Of a DNA stretch of 64,000 bases, positions 7,788 to 18,067 are shown piece by piece; the first letter of the stretch is position 1; every line of letters starts with the position of its first letter. Under the pieces are notes generated by a model. That model was given only the letters and a program-made list of their open reading frames with translations. It had not been told where the DNA came from and searched no databases. Position numbers and translations under genes: made by a program. This DNA is from an uncultured bacterium (GTDB lineage: Bacteria > Planctomycetota > JAJSAM01 > JAJVHW01), in NCBI GenBank assembly GCA_937996235.1, contig CALKVK010000017.1, forward strand, positions 73,073-137,072, in the 5' to 3' direction.

Positions 7788-8975
7788 TCAGCCCGCGACC
7801 TCGCGCATCCACGCGACGAGCTGCGCCGCCGAGCGCGGCCACGTGTGCCGCTCGCGCACGCGGGCGGCGAGCGCCGTCCCGAGCCGCGCGCGGAGCGCCG
7901 GGTCGGCGTGCAGGCGCACGAGCGCCGCGGCGAACGCGTCCACGCCGCCCTCGGGCAGCAGGCAGTGGACGCCGTCGTCGACGACCTCGCGCACGGGCTC
8001 GGAGTCGCACGCGACGACCGGCTTCCCCGCGCCGCCGTACTCGAAGAGCTTGATGGGGGAGCAGTACCACGCGTGGCCCGGCACGGCGCACACGTCCATC
8101 GCCTGCACGTGCGACGGCACGGCGGCGAACGGGAGTGCGCCCGTGAACGTGACCGCGCCCGTGACGCCGAGCTCCGCCGCGAGCGCCTCCAGGTCGGCGC
8201 GCGCGGGCCCGTCGCCGACGAGCAGCGCGTGGGCGGGCACGCCCACGCCGCGCACCGCGGCGACCGCGCGCAGCAGCAGGTCGAGGCGGTGCCACGGGAT
8301 GAACGAGCCGACGTAGCCGACGACGAACGCGTCGGGCGCGAACCCCAGCGCGCCGCGCGCGGACGGCACGTCGGGGTGGAACGCCTCGGGGTCCACCGCG
8401 TTCGGCAGCACGCGCACGCGCTCGGGCGGGATTCCGCCGCGCTCCGCGAGGAAGCGCGCGAGCGCGCCCGAGACCGTCACCACGAGCGCCGCACCCTGCA
8501 GCACCTCGCGCTCCCAGCGCGTCGCGAGACCGGTCAGGGTGCCGCGACCGTGCAGCGCGCGCCGCTCCTCGACGTACGGCGCGTTGACCTCGAGGAGCAG
8601 CGGCACGCCCTCCGCGCGCGCCGCGCGGACGGCCGCCGACGAGAGGTACGCCGCCCGCTCGTAGACGACGTCCGGGCGCTCCTCGCGCACCACGCGCACG
8701 AGCTCGGGCCCGAGCGCGCGGTCGTGGCGCACGAGCGCCGCGTCGCGCAGCCCCTGCCAGACGCTCCCGGGGACGACGCGCCGCAGCACGCTGCGCGGAC
8801 GGTCGCGGGTGCCGGCGTCGCCCTCGGGCGCACGGCGCAGGTCGCCGACCACCCACGGCCGCACCTCGCAGCCGGCGCCCGCGAGCGCGCGCATGGTCTC
8901 GCGCATGTGCGTCGCGTAGCCCGACGGGGCGTCGGTGCGCAGGTGGGGGTGGCCGGAGACGTAGAGGATCTTCAC
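7788..8975 (-). CDS. Glycosyltransferase family 4-type
   Basis: This 395-residue GT-B protein starts with KILYVSGHPHLRTDAPSGYATHM, the N-terminal acceptor loop. The C-terminal nucleotide-sugar half contains the GT4 landmarks FVVGYVGSFIPWHRLDLLLRA, LLVGDGPARADLEALA and SPIKLFEYGGAGKPVVA (the E-x7-E region). It would transfer a sugar from an activated donor to a cell-surface glycan or glycolipid; the acceptor is unknown and no polysaccharide cluster surrounds it. GTG start at 8975. A MITE-like element sits just upstream. Confidence 0.85.
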   Translation of the reverse strand: MKILYVSGHPHLRTDAPSGYATHMRETMRALAGAGCEVRPWVVGDLRRAPEGDAGTRDRPRSVLRRVVPGSVWQGLRDAALVRHDRALGPELVRVVREERPDVVYERAAYLSSAAVRAARAEGVPLLLEVNAPYVEERRALHGRGTLTGLATRWEREVLQGAALVVTVSGALARFLAERGGIPPERVRVLPNAVDPEAFHPDVPSARGALGFAPDAFVVGYVGSFIPWHRLDLLLRAVAAVRGVGVPAHALLVGDGPARADLEALAAELGVTGAVTFTGALPFAAVPSHVQAMDVCAVPGHAWYCSPIKLFEYGGAGKPVVACDSEPVREVVDDGVHCLLPEGGVDAFAAALVRLHADPALRARLGTALAARVRERHTWPRSAAQLVAWMREVAG

Positions 8976-9012
8976 GGCGTCGTCGCGCGGGTCGGCGCGC
9001 TGCGAGTGTACG

Positions 9013-9244
9013 TAGCCCGCATCGTTCACCAACTCTCGCGGCGAGTGCGGCCGTGACGCAGTCAGATCGCGGGCTGCGTGCGTGGCGGCTGCGGTCCCAC
9101 CACGCGGCAGCCCGTCCCGGCCGAGCCGGCGGCGCGAGGGGCGCGACGAAGTCGGGGTTGAACACCCCGTTCGAGGAGCGGCGACGCAGAGATCGCGACT
9201 CCGGCGACGCGCCGGGCGCGGGAGCTGGTGAACGATGCGGGGTA
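9013..9244. mobile_element. 232-bp MITE-like element with 28-bp terminal inverted repeats
   Basis: The ends 9013-9040 and 9217-9244 are inverted copies with 25 of 28 matches (core CCCGCATCGTTCACCA / TGGTGAACGATGCGGG), bounded by TA. A third copy of the same end occurs alone at 62197-62224. Inside is a hairpin at 9153-9169 (CGGGGT-TGAAC-ACCCCG) and no gene. It fills most of the 8976-9306 gap between the glycosyltransferase and the PLP enzyme. Confidence 0.75.
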
Positions 9245-9306
9245 GGTCGCCGCGCCGCCGCCGGGGCGAAACGGGGGTGGCCCGCGCGCCGTGCGAGACT
9301 GCCCGC

Positions 9307-10473
9307 ATGCACGACGCGCCGCCCCCCGCTCCCGACGAGCTCCACCCCGCGACGCGCGCCGCGCACGGCGTGCGTGCGCCGTCGCCCGAGGCGCTGCCCG
9401 AGGGACTTCGCGCGCGCACGTCCGTACCCCCGCTGTTCCAGAGCGCCGCGTACGACTTCGAGTCGGTGGCCGCGTCCGAGACGCCGCTCGGCGGCGACGC
9501 GGGCTACGCGTACGCGCGCTACGGCCACCCGAACGCGCGCTCGCTCGAGCTGACGGTCGCCGCGCTCGAGGGCGCCGACGACGCGGTCGCGACGGCGAGC
9601 GGCATGGCGGCCATCGGCGCCGCCGTGCTGTCGCTCGCGCAGGCCGGCGACCACGTGTTCTTCCAGCGCGACGCGTACGGCGGCACGCTCGCGCTGTTCC
9701 GCACCGACCTCGCGCGCGGCGGCGTGCAGGTCCACGCGGTGGACGCGTACGACGTGGACGCGGTGCGTGCCGCCCTCGCGCGGCGCCCGCGTCTGCTGCT
9801 CGTCGAGACGCTCTCGAACCCGCTCGTCCGGCCGGTGGACGTGCCGGCGCTCGCCGCCGCGTGCCGCGCCGCCGGCACGCGGCTCGTCGTCGACGCGAGC
9901 TTCACGTCGCCCGCCGTCTCGCGTCCGCTCGCCGAGGGCGCGGACCTCGTCGTGCACTCCGTGACGAAGTTCCTCGGCGGCCACCACGACGTGACGGCGG
10001 GCGTCGTGTGCGGCCCGGCGGAGCTCGTGCGCGACGCGCGGCGCACGACGGTGCGCATGGGCGCGCGCGTGCCGCCCTTCGAGGCGTGGCTCGCGCTGCG
10101 CGGCATCGCCACGCTGACGCTGCGGATGGAGCGTGCGCAGGAGAACGCGCGCGCGCTCGCGGCGCAGCTCCGCGCCGACGCGCGCGTCGCGGCCGTGCAC
10201 CATCCCGGCTACGGCGCGCTGCTCTCGTTCGACGTCGGCTCGCGCGGCGCCGTCGACCGCTTCCTCGCGGCGCTGCGGCTCGTCACGCTCACGCCGAGCT
10301 TCGGCGGCGTCACCACGACGCTCTCGCACGCCGCGAGCTCGTCGCACCGCGGTCTGACGCCCGAGGAGCGCGCCGCGCTCGGCATCGGCGACGGCCTCCT
10401 GCGCCTCTCCTGCGGGATCGAGGACGTGCGCGACGTCGCCGCGGATCTCACGCGCGGGCTGAACGCGCTCTGA
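9307..10473 (+). CDS. Cys/Met-metabolism PLP-dependent enzyme (cystathionine gamma-synthase/lyase-like)
   Basis: This 388-residue protein shows the family signatures: YARYGHPNARSLELTVAALEGADDAVATASGMAAI, then DNSFTSP-like DASFTSPAVSRPL and SVTKFLGGHHDV, with K221 the expected Schiff-base lysine. The C-terminal region (HHPGYGALLSFDV, then GVTTTLSHAASSSHRG) matches the group. It would act on cystathionine, homocysteine or acyl-homoserine substrates; synthase, gamma-lyase and methionine gamma-lyase cannot be separated by eye. It stands alone, with no other methionine genes nearby. Confidence 0.85.
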   Translation: MHDAPPPAPDELHPATRAAHGVRAPSPEALPEGLRARTSVPPLFQSAAYDFESVAASETPLGGDAGYAYARYGHPNARSLELTVAALEGADDAVATASGMAAIGAAVLSLAQAGDHVFFQRDAYGGTLALFRTDLARGGVQVHAVDAYDVDAVRAALARRPRLLLVETLSNPLVRPVDVPALAAACRAAGTRLVVDASFTSPAVSRPLAEGADLVVHSVTKFLGGHHDVTAGVVCGPAELVRDARRTTVRMGARVPPFEAWLALRGIATLTLRMERAQENARALAAQLRADARVAAVHHPGYGALLSFDVGSRGAVDRFLAALRLVTLTPSFGGVTTTLSHAASSSHRGLTPEERAALGIGDGLLRLSCGIEDVRDVAADLTRGLNAL

Positions 10474-10508
10474 ACGTCCCGCGCAGGGGCCGTTACGATC
10501 CCGGCCCG

Positions 10509-10553
10509 GAGCGGACCGGGCAGGAGCGGGCCGGTCACGAGCGGACCGGCGGC
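10509..10553. repeat. Three tandem 15-bp repeats in the leader of the prolyl oligopeptidase gene
   Basis: GAGCGGACCGG-like units begin at 10509, 10524 and 10539, exactly 15 bp apart. They lie between a TACGAT -10-like box (10494-10499) and the ATG at 10564, so they are part of the predicted 5' leader. Confidence 0.6.
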
Positions 10554-10563
10554 GGAGGCCCCG

Positions 10564-12747
<2,184 letters not shown>

Positions 12748-12756
12748 CGCCCGCGC

Positions 12757-14352
12757 CTACTGCACGGTGACGACGGCGCGGCCGTCGGCGTCGGCCTCCG
12801 CGCTGCCGCTGCGGCTGCCGTGCACGGCGCGGATGCGCGCGCGTGGCGGCGCCTCCGGCAGACGTGCGACGCCGTACGCGTCGGTGAGGATCGCGAGCGG
12901 CTGCGTCCCGTCCTGCGCGAGCGGCGTCCACGCCCGGCCGCCGGAGTCCCACAGCGTCAGCTCCGCGCCCGCGAGCGGCCGGCCCAGTGGGTCCTGCACG
13001 CGCACCTCGAGCGGTGCGCCGCGCGCCTCGACGAGGGAGATGCTCCCGCCCTCGCCGTCGGCGAGCACTACGTCGTCGCGGAGCAGCAGCATGCCGACGT
13101 CGCCGCACGTCACCGTGTAGCGGCCGCCGGGGAGTGCGTCGAAGCGCGCGACTCCCGCGGCGTCGGTCGAGCGTCCGCCGCTCCACGGCCCGTGGATGCC
13201 GACGGGCAGCCCGGCGGCCGCGCGTCCGTCGCGCAGCACGACGCGCACGACCAGCGAGCCCGTGCCCGTCGGCTGCTCGCGGCGTCGTCCGTCGCGGGAG
13301 CTGAAGCGCCCACTCGCGCCCCCGCTGATGCCGATGACTTCGGTCTCCTCGCGGTCGAGCGTGAGGCGCACGACGCGCTCGTCGTCCGCCGCGTCCAGCT
13401 CGAGCGACTGCGTCTCCCCGCCGCGCGAGCCCTTGCGCGCCGTGACGTTCACGCGCTCGCCGCGATGGAACGGGAACGCGTCGGGCCGCGCCTCGCCGCG
13501 GGCGTCGGTCCGGACCTCGTGCGGGCTTCCCGTCGCCGCGGACCAGACCTGCACGACGGCGTCCTCGACCGGCGCCCCCGCCTCGTCCGTGACCTGCACG
13601 ACGATGCGCGCGGCCCGCGGGATGGCGACGTCGAGCTGCGCGCGCGTCGCGAAGCGCGAGAGCGTGCCCGTCCGGTGCAGCACGGAGCGCGCCGGGCGTG
13701 CCGTGCCGCCCGTGCACTCGGCGAGCCGGATCTCGAAGTCGTAGCCCTCGCCGGGCCAGAGCGGCCGGAGCGCCGGCGGGTTCGGCGCGCCCTCGGGCAG
13801 CACGCCGCCGCCCGCCCAGCACGAGAACGCGGGCAGCGGGTCGAGCGTCTCCGCATCGACGAACCGCACGTCGAGCGGAACGGGCCGCGGAACGCGGACG
13901 ACCGTCTCGCCGAGCTCGACCGTGCGCTCCTTTTCGCGCGGCGCCTCCACCTTCACGGCGAGCGACGTGAGCTCGCCCGCATCGAAGCGGACGCGCCCGT
14001 CCACGTCGGTGCGAAGCACAGCGTTGAAGCGCGTGCGGTCGAACACACGCACGTCGACGACCGGCGATGCGTCGTCCTCGGTGACGACACGCACCACGAA
14101 CGCGGGCTCTTCCGCGAGCGCCGGCTCCGGCTCGACGGCACGTGGCGGCTCCTGCTGCGGCGGCGTGATGCGTACGCGCGTCGCTGCGACCGGCTCGTCG
14201 CCCGGAGCGGTCGGCTCGGACGCGTCCTCTACCGACGTGTCGGCGCCCGGCGCCGCCGTGGACGCATCCTGCTCGCGCGACATGAGCACGAGGGCGAGCG
14301 GCAAGCCCACGAGCACGACGAGCAGGAGGACGAGGAGCCGCAGGCGCCGCAC
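12757..14352 (-). CDS. Membrane-anchored carboxypeptidase-regulatory-like repeat protein
   Basis: This 531-residue protein starts with a single TM anchor (RLRLLVLLLVVLVGLPLALVLM), then an acidic Ala/Pro/Glu-rich linker to about residue 85. At least four beta-sandwich modules follow, with signatures FVVRVVTEDDASPVVDVRVFD, IVVQVTDEAGAPVEDAVVQVW, LVVRVVLRDGRAAAGLPVGI and LEVRVQDPLGRPLAGAELTLW. It is probably an envelope-anchored extracytoplasmic scaffold or binding protein. GTG 14352 has a TACGCT box at 14361-14366 only 8 nt upstream and no SD, a leaderless candidate. It is related in architecture to the protein at 3852-5465. Confidence 0.75.
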   Translation of the reverse strand: MRRLRLLVLLLVVLVGLPLALVLMSREQDASTAAPGADTSVEDASEPTAPGDEPVAATRVRITPPQQEPPRAVEPEPALAEEPAFVVRVVTEDDASPVVDVRVFDRTRFNAVLRTDVDGRVRFDAGELTSLAVKVEAPREKERTVELGETVVRVPRPVPLDVRFVDAETLDPLPAFSCWAGGGVLPEGAPNPPALRPLWPGEGYDFEIRLAECTGGTARPARSVLHRTGTLSRFATRAQLDVAIPRAARIVVQVTDEAGAPVEDAVVQVWSAATGSPHEVRTDARGEARPDAFPFHRGERVNVTARKGSRGGETQSLELDAADDERVVRLTLDREETEVIGISGGASGRFSSRDGRRREQPTGTGSLVVRVVLRDGRAAAGLPVGIHGPWSGGRSTDAAGVARFDALPGGRYTVTCGDVGMLLLRDDVVLADGEGGSISLVEARGAPLEVRVQDPLGRPLAGAELTLWDSGGRAWTPLAQDGTQPLAILTDAYGVARLPEAPPRARIRAVHGSRSGSAEADADGRAVVTVQ

Positions 14353-14386
14353 GGGGGCGCAGCGTATCCGAGATCCCCCGCGAACG

Positions 14387-15280
14387 TCAGCGGGCGAGCA
14401 CGTGCGTCAGCGCGGCCTCGAGCTGCGGGTGCTCGAAGCGGAAGCCCGACGCCTGCAGCTTCTTCGGCGCGACGCGCGTGCTCGCGAGCAGCAGGTCCTC
14501 GGCCATCTGACCGAGCGCCAGCTTCGCGACGAAGCCGGGCAGCGGCGCGAGCGCGGGGCGGTGCAGCACCTTGCCGAGCGTCTTCGCGAAGTCGCGGTTC
14601 GTGGCCGGGTTCGGCGCGACGGCGTTGACGGGGCCCGCGAGCGACGGCGTCACGACCGCGTGGCGCAGCGCCCCGCAGACGTCGCCGATGCTGATCCACG
14701 AGAGCCACTGGCGGCCGTTGCCGATGGGGCCGCCGAGGCCCAGCTTGAACGGCGGCAGCATCTTCTCGAGCGCGCCGCCGAGCGGGGAGAGCACGACGCC
14801 GATGCGCACGTGGACGACGCGGATGCCCGCGTCGCGCGCGGGCGCCGCCGCCGCCTCCCACGCGCTGCACACGTCGGGCAGGAAGCCCTTGCCCGGGGCC
14901 GCGTCCTCGTCGAGCACCTCGTCGCCGCGGTCGCCGTAGAGGCCGATCGCGGACGCGCACACGAGCACGTCGGGCTTGCGCGGCAGCCGCGCGGCGATGC
15001 GCGCGATGGCGTCGGTGCCCTTCACGCGGCTGTCGCGGATCGCCGTCTTGACCTTGCCGCTCCAGCGCGTCGCGATGTTCTCGCCGGCGAGGTGCACGAT
15101 CGCGTCCACGCCCGCGAGGTGGTTCTCGTTCACGGCGCCCGTGACCGCGTCCCACGTCACCTCGTCCGCCGCGGGATCTCCGTGCCGCACGAGCCGCACC
15201 ACGACGTCGCCCTTCGCGCGCAGGAGCCCGACGAGCGAGCGCCCCACGAGTCCCGTCGAACCGGTCACCGCCACCTTCAT
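14387..15280 (-). CDS. TIGR01777-family NAD(P)-binding epimerase (SDR39U1/YfcH-like)
   Basis: This 297-residue protein has an N-terminal Rossmann motif VAVTGSTGLVGRSLV, then IVHLAGENIATRWSGKVK and VCASAIGLYGDRGDEVLDE (the SDR YxxxK-equivalent zone), and ends with the family tail QASGFRFEHPQLEAAL. It is an extended SDR of unknown substrate. ATG 15280 has a GGGAGGG SD. It is downstream of a CarH-type regulator and a photolyase on the same strand; the same family occurs in light-induced LitR/CarH regulons elsewhere, so a role in the photo-oxidative response is likely. Confidence 0.88.
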   Translation of the reverse strand: MKVAVTGSTGLVGRSLVGLLRAKGDVVVRLVRHGDPAADEVTWDAVTGAVNENHLAGVDAIVHLAGENIATRWSGKVKTAIRDSRVKGTDAIARIAARLPRKPDVLVCASAIGLYGDRGDEVLDEDAAPGKGFLPDVCSAWEAAAAPARDAGIRVVHVRIGVVLSPLGGALEKMLPPFKLGLGGPIGNGRQWLSWISIGDVCGALRHAVVTPSLAGPVNAVAPNPATNRDFAKTLGKVLHRPALAPLPGFVAKLALGQMAEDLLLASTRVAPKKLQASGFRFEHPQLEAALTHVLAR

Positions 15281-15368
15281 GCGACTCGCCCTCCCGCGCC
15301 GTCGCGGCGCGCCCGGATGTTCGGGCAGGCCGCGGGGCGTGCCCCCCGAATTCAGCCGCTCCCCGACG

Positions 15369-16274
15369 TCAGGCCTGCGCTGCCGCGGGCCGCAGCCCTC
15401 GCAGCCACTCGGCGAACGCGCAGAGCGACTCGACGTACTCGATGTTGCGCGGCCCGCGCCGCACGCCCCGCGCACCGGCGCCGCCGACGAGCAGGCGCAC
15501 GTCGTCGGCCAGCATCCCGCGCAGTTCCGCGAGCACGCGGTCGGTGCGCGGCCCGCCCGTTGCCAGCGACACGCCGATGCCGACCGCCGCCGCGCGCGTC
15601 TCGCGTGCCGCGGCGACGATCTCGACCAGCGGCGTCTCGGTCCCGAGCACGCGCACGTCCACGCCCTCGTGCGTGCCGAGCGCGGCGGCCATGTGGATGC
15701 CGAGGCCGTGCGGCTCGCCGGGCAGCGTCGAGAGCAGCATCGTGGGCGCACCGGGCTTCACGCACGCGTCGCAGCGGAGCTGGCGCAGCAGGTCCTCGAT
15801 GTGGATCGACGCGTGGTGCTCGTGCCGGATGTCGAGGCGCCCGTCGGCCCACGCGCGGCCCATCTCGACGATGAACGGCGCGACGCGTTCGAGCAGCACG
15901 CCGCGTGCGCCGAGCGCGTCGATGTCGCGACGCAGCGCGGCCGCGAGCTCCGGTCCGCGGAACGCCCGCGCGAGGTCGAGCAGGCGGTCGAGCTCCTGGC
16001 GGCAGCCCGTCGAGCGGCACGAGACGAGCTTCTCGAGCTCCTCCTCCGTGGCGGCGATGACGTCGCCCGGCCGGCCGCCGAGCGCGAGGGCCTCGGCCAC
16101 GCGCCGCAGCCAGCGCACCTGCTCGCGCGTGAAGCGACGGTGCCCCGACGGCAGGCGCACCGGCACGGGACGCCCGTAGCGCCGCTCCCACACGCGCAGC
16201 GTCGCCGACGAGATGCCCGTCACGGACGCGGCGCGTCCGATCGAGTAGAGGCCGTTGGCATCTCCGTGGGGCAT
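15369..16274 (-). CDS. CarH/LitR-type MerR regulator with B12-binding light-sensor domain
   Basis: This 301-residue protein has a MerR-type winged helix at residues 9-75 (YSIGRAASVTGISSATLRVW, then GHRRFTREQVRWL), a helical bundle, and a cobalamin-binding domain. Two hallmarks are intact: W142-x9-E152-H153 (W..RHEH), the CarH motif that contacts adenosylcobalamin, and E187-x-H189-x-x-G (GEPHGLG), giving the lower axial histidine. Family members bind DNA as tetramers in the dark and dissociate in light. The flanking photolyase and TIGR01777 genes, all on this strand, are the expected targets. A TACACT box lies 47 nt upstream. Confidence 0.9.
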   Translation of the reverse strand: MPHGDANGLYSIGRAASVTGISSATLRVWERRYGRPVPVRLPSGHRRFTREQVRWLRRVAEALALGGRPGDVIAATEEELEKLVSCRSTGCRQELDRLLDLARAFRGPELAAALRRDIDALGARGVLLERVAPFIVEMGRAWADGRLDIRHEHHASIHIEDLLRQLRCDACVKPGAPTMLLSTLPGEPHGLGIHMAAALGTHEGVDVRVLGTETPLVEIVAAARETRAAAVGIGVSLATGGPRTDRVLAELRGMLADDVRLLVGGAGARGVRRGPRNIEYVESLCAFAEWLRGLRPAAAQA

Positions 16275-16320
16275 CCGCTGCGGTCTCCCGGGCGCGCGTG
16301 CGACGTCAACGGGAAGGCGG

Positions 16321-16326
16321 AGTGTA
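16321..16326 (-). promoter_or_regulatory. Candidate -10 box of the CarH-like regulator gene
   Basis: On the minus strand TACACT stands in an AT-enriched stretch (GGAATGGAATCTCTACACTC) that contrasts with the GC-rich surroundings, 47 nt before the regulator's ATG. No convincing -35 is visible. A self-binding CarH operator would be expected to overlap it. Confidence 0.35.
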
Positions 16327-16382
16327 GAGATTCCATTCCCGCGAACCTGGACATGCTGCGGCGCCGCGGGCGCCGCGCGCGC

Positions 16383-17879
16383 TCAGCCGCCCCAGCGCCG
16401 CACGTACTCGCGCAGGCGCAGCTTGCGCGCGGCGTTGTCGGAGCTCATGTAGCGCACGGTGCCGTAGACGGGCCGCTCCGGCGCCCACGGGCGGTCGTGG
16501 CGCCCGAACGTCCAGAGGATCCCGCCGTACGAGTTCGGGTCGCGGCCGTCGAGCGCGTAGCGGTTGTTCAGGTGGACGAGGATGCGCAGCGCCTCCGCGG
16601 GGCTCGCCGTCCACTCGAGCACCTTCTTGCCCCAGAGCATGCGCAGGTAGTTGTGCATCGCGCCCGACTCGCGCAGCTCGCGCTGCGCGGCGTTCCAGAG
16701 CGGGTCGTGGGTCCGCGCGGCGTCGAGCGTCGCCTCGTCGTAGAGCGGGCTGCGCACGTCGCCCGCGTGCGCGTCGAGCGTGCGCCGCGCCCAGTCGGGC
16801 AGCGAGTCGAGCGTGTCGTACGCGTCGGGCCGCAGGAACGCCGTGTGGAAGCAGAGCTCGCGCCACGTCACGACCTGGTCGAGGAAGCCCTCGCCCGCGG
16901 CCGACATGCCCCACCAGCCCTCGCGGCTGCCCGTGACGGAGTTCGCGAGCCGCTCCGGCAACCAGTTCTCGACGTCCGCGACGCCGCGCAACACCTCGTG
17001 CGTGCCCACGTGCCCGAAGTGCAGGTACGGCGAGAGCCCGCTCGTCGCACCGTCGTCCGGATGGTTGCGCTCCGCATACGACGCGAACGGCCCGGAGAGG
17101 AACGCGTCCAGGCGCGCCGCGGCCGCGCGCGCGCCGCCCGGCGTCGCCGGGCACGGGGCGACGTCGTGGTCGATCGGCAGGTGCGCGAGTCCGCCCGGAG
17201 CGAGCAGCGCGTCGAGGTCCGCGGCGGGCCAGCGGCGGCGGAGCGCGTCGCGGACGACGGCGCCGCGTGCGAGGCGCAGCCCCGCGACGCCGTCCGGTCG
17301 CGGCGCCGCGGCGAGGTGCTCGGGCAGCGCGCGCTGCATGTGGCGGCGCAGGTCCACGGCGCGGTCGAAGCGGCGCGGGCGTCCGTCCACCTGCGGCAGC
17401 GCGCGGAGCGGCAGCAGGCCGACGCCGTCCACGCGGCCGATGCGCACGTCGAGCCGGCGCGCCGCCGCGGCCTGCATCCGCGGCAGGAAGAAGCACGGGA
17501 ACTCGTCGGTGACGACCGCGCACGCGTCGGCGGCGAGGGCTTCGAGGAGCCCGCGCCCCGCGCCCGGCGTCGGCTCGACGTAGGGCAGGTACGTGACCGG
17601 CGTGCCGGCGAAGGCGTCGCGGTTGTCGCGCATGCCCTCGATCACGAAGCGGTGCAGGCGGTCGCTCGCCCAGCGGTAGCCCGCGCGCAGCGGCTCGAAG
17701 ACGAGCAGCGGCCGCCCCAGCTCGAGGGCGATGTCGGCGGCGAGGTCGAGGGCGAAGTTCGACGTCGAGCGGCGGTACGCCGTCATCCAGTAGAGGACGA
17801 TGCGTCGCTCGGGGCGGAGCGGCTGCTCGTTCAGCGCGCGCGCGCGGATCTCCGGCACGCTGCGCAGGGCCGTGGGCAT
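16383..17879 (-). CDS. Class II-type DNA photolyase
   Basis: This 498-residue protein begins with the class II pattern RRIVLYWMTAYRRSTSNFALD. FAD-domain features follow: SGLSPYLHFGHVGTHEVL, then DQVVTWRELCFH, WNAAQRELRESGAMHNYLRM and the C-terminal WTFGRHDRPWAPERPVYGTVRYM. It should repair cyclobutane pyrimidine dimers with blue/UV-A light. ATG 17879 gives the usual N-terminus; the frame continues upstream only as low-quality Arg-rich sequence. It precedes the CarH-like regulator by 108 bp on the same strand, consistent with a light-derepressed repair operon. Confidence 0.88.
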   Translation of the reverse strand: MPTALRSVPEIRARALNEQPLRPERRIVLYWMTAYRRSTSNFALDLAADIALELGRPLLVFEPLRAGYRWASDRLHRFVIEGMRDNRDAFAGTPVTYLPYVEPTPGAGRGLLEALAADACAVVTDEFPCFFLPRMQAAAARRLDVRIGRVDGVGLLPLRALPQVDGRPRRFDRAVDLRRHMQRALPEHLAAAPRPDGVAGLRLARGAVVRDALRRRWPAADLDALLAPGGLAHLPIDHDVAPCPATPGGARAAAARLDAFLSGPFASYAERNHPDDGATSGLSPYLHFGHVGTHEVLRGVADVENWLPERLANSVTGSREGWWGMSAAGEGFLDQVVTWRELCFHTAFLRPDAYDTLDSLPDWARRTLDAHAGDVRSPLYDEATLDAARTHDPLWNAAQRELRESGAMHNYLRMLWGKKVLEWTASPAEALRILVHLNNRYALDGRDPNSYGGILWTFGRHDRPWAPERPVYGTVRYMSSDNAARKLRLREYVRRWGG

Positions 17880-18067
17880 GCGACGGGAACGCGGCCGAAC
17901 CGCGGCGTCTTCCGCGCAGTTCCGACGTGCCCACGCCGTGGGCGCGCGCGCCGGGACCCGTCGATCGCCTACGATCAGGCCGCCGCGCCGCGGCGGCGCC
18001 AGGCGGCACGGGGCGCCGGAAGCGCGGGCAGCGCAGGAAGCGTCGCGAAGCGTCGGAGGGAGAGGAC

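Noticed and set aside
9053..9553. Plus-strand frame across the 232-bp MITE as a transposase remnant
   Set aside because: Translation is low complexity with no transposase motif, and it overlaps the start of the PLP enzyme.
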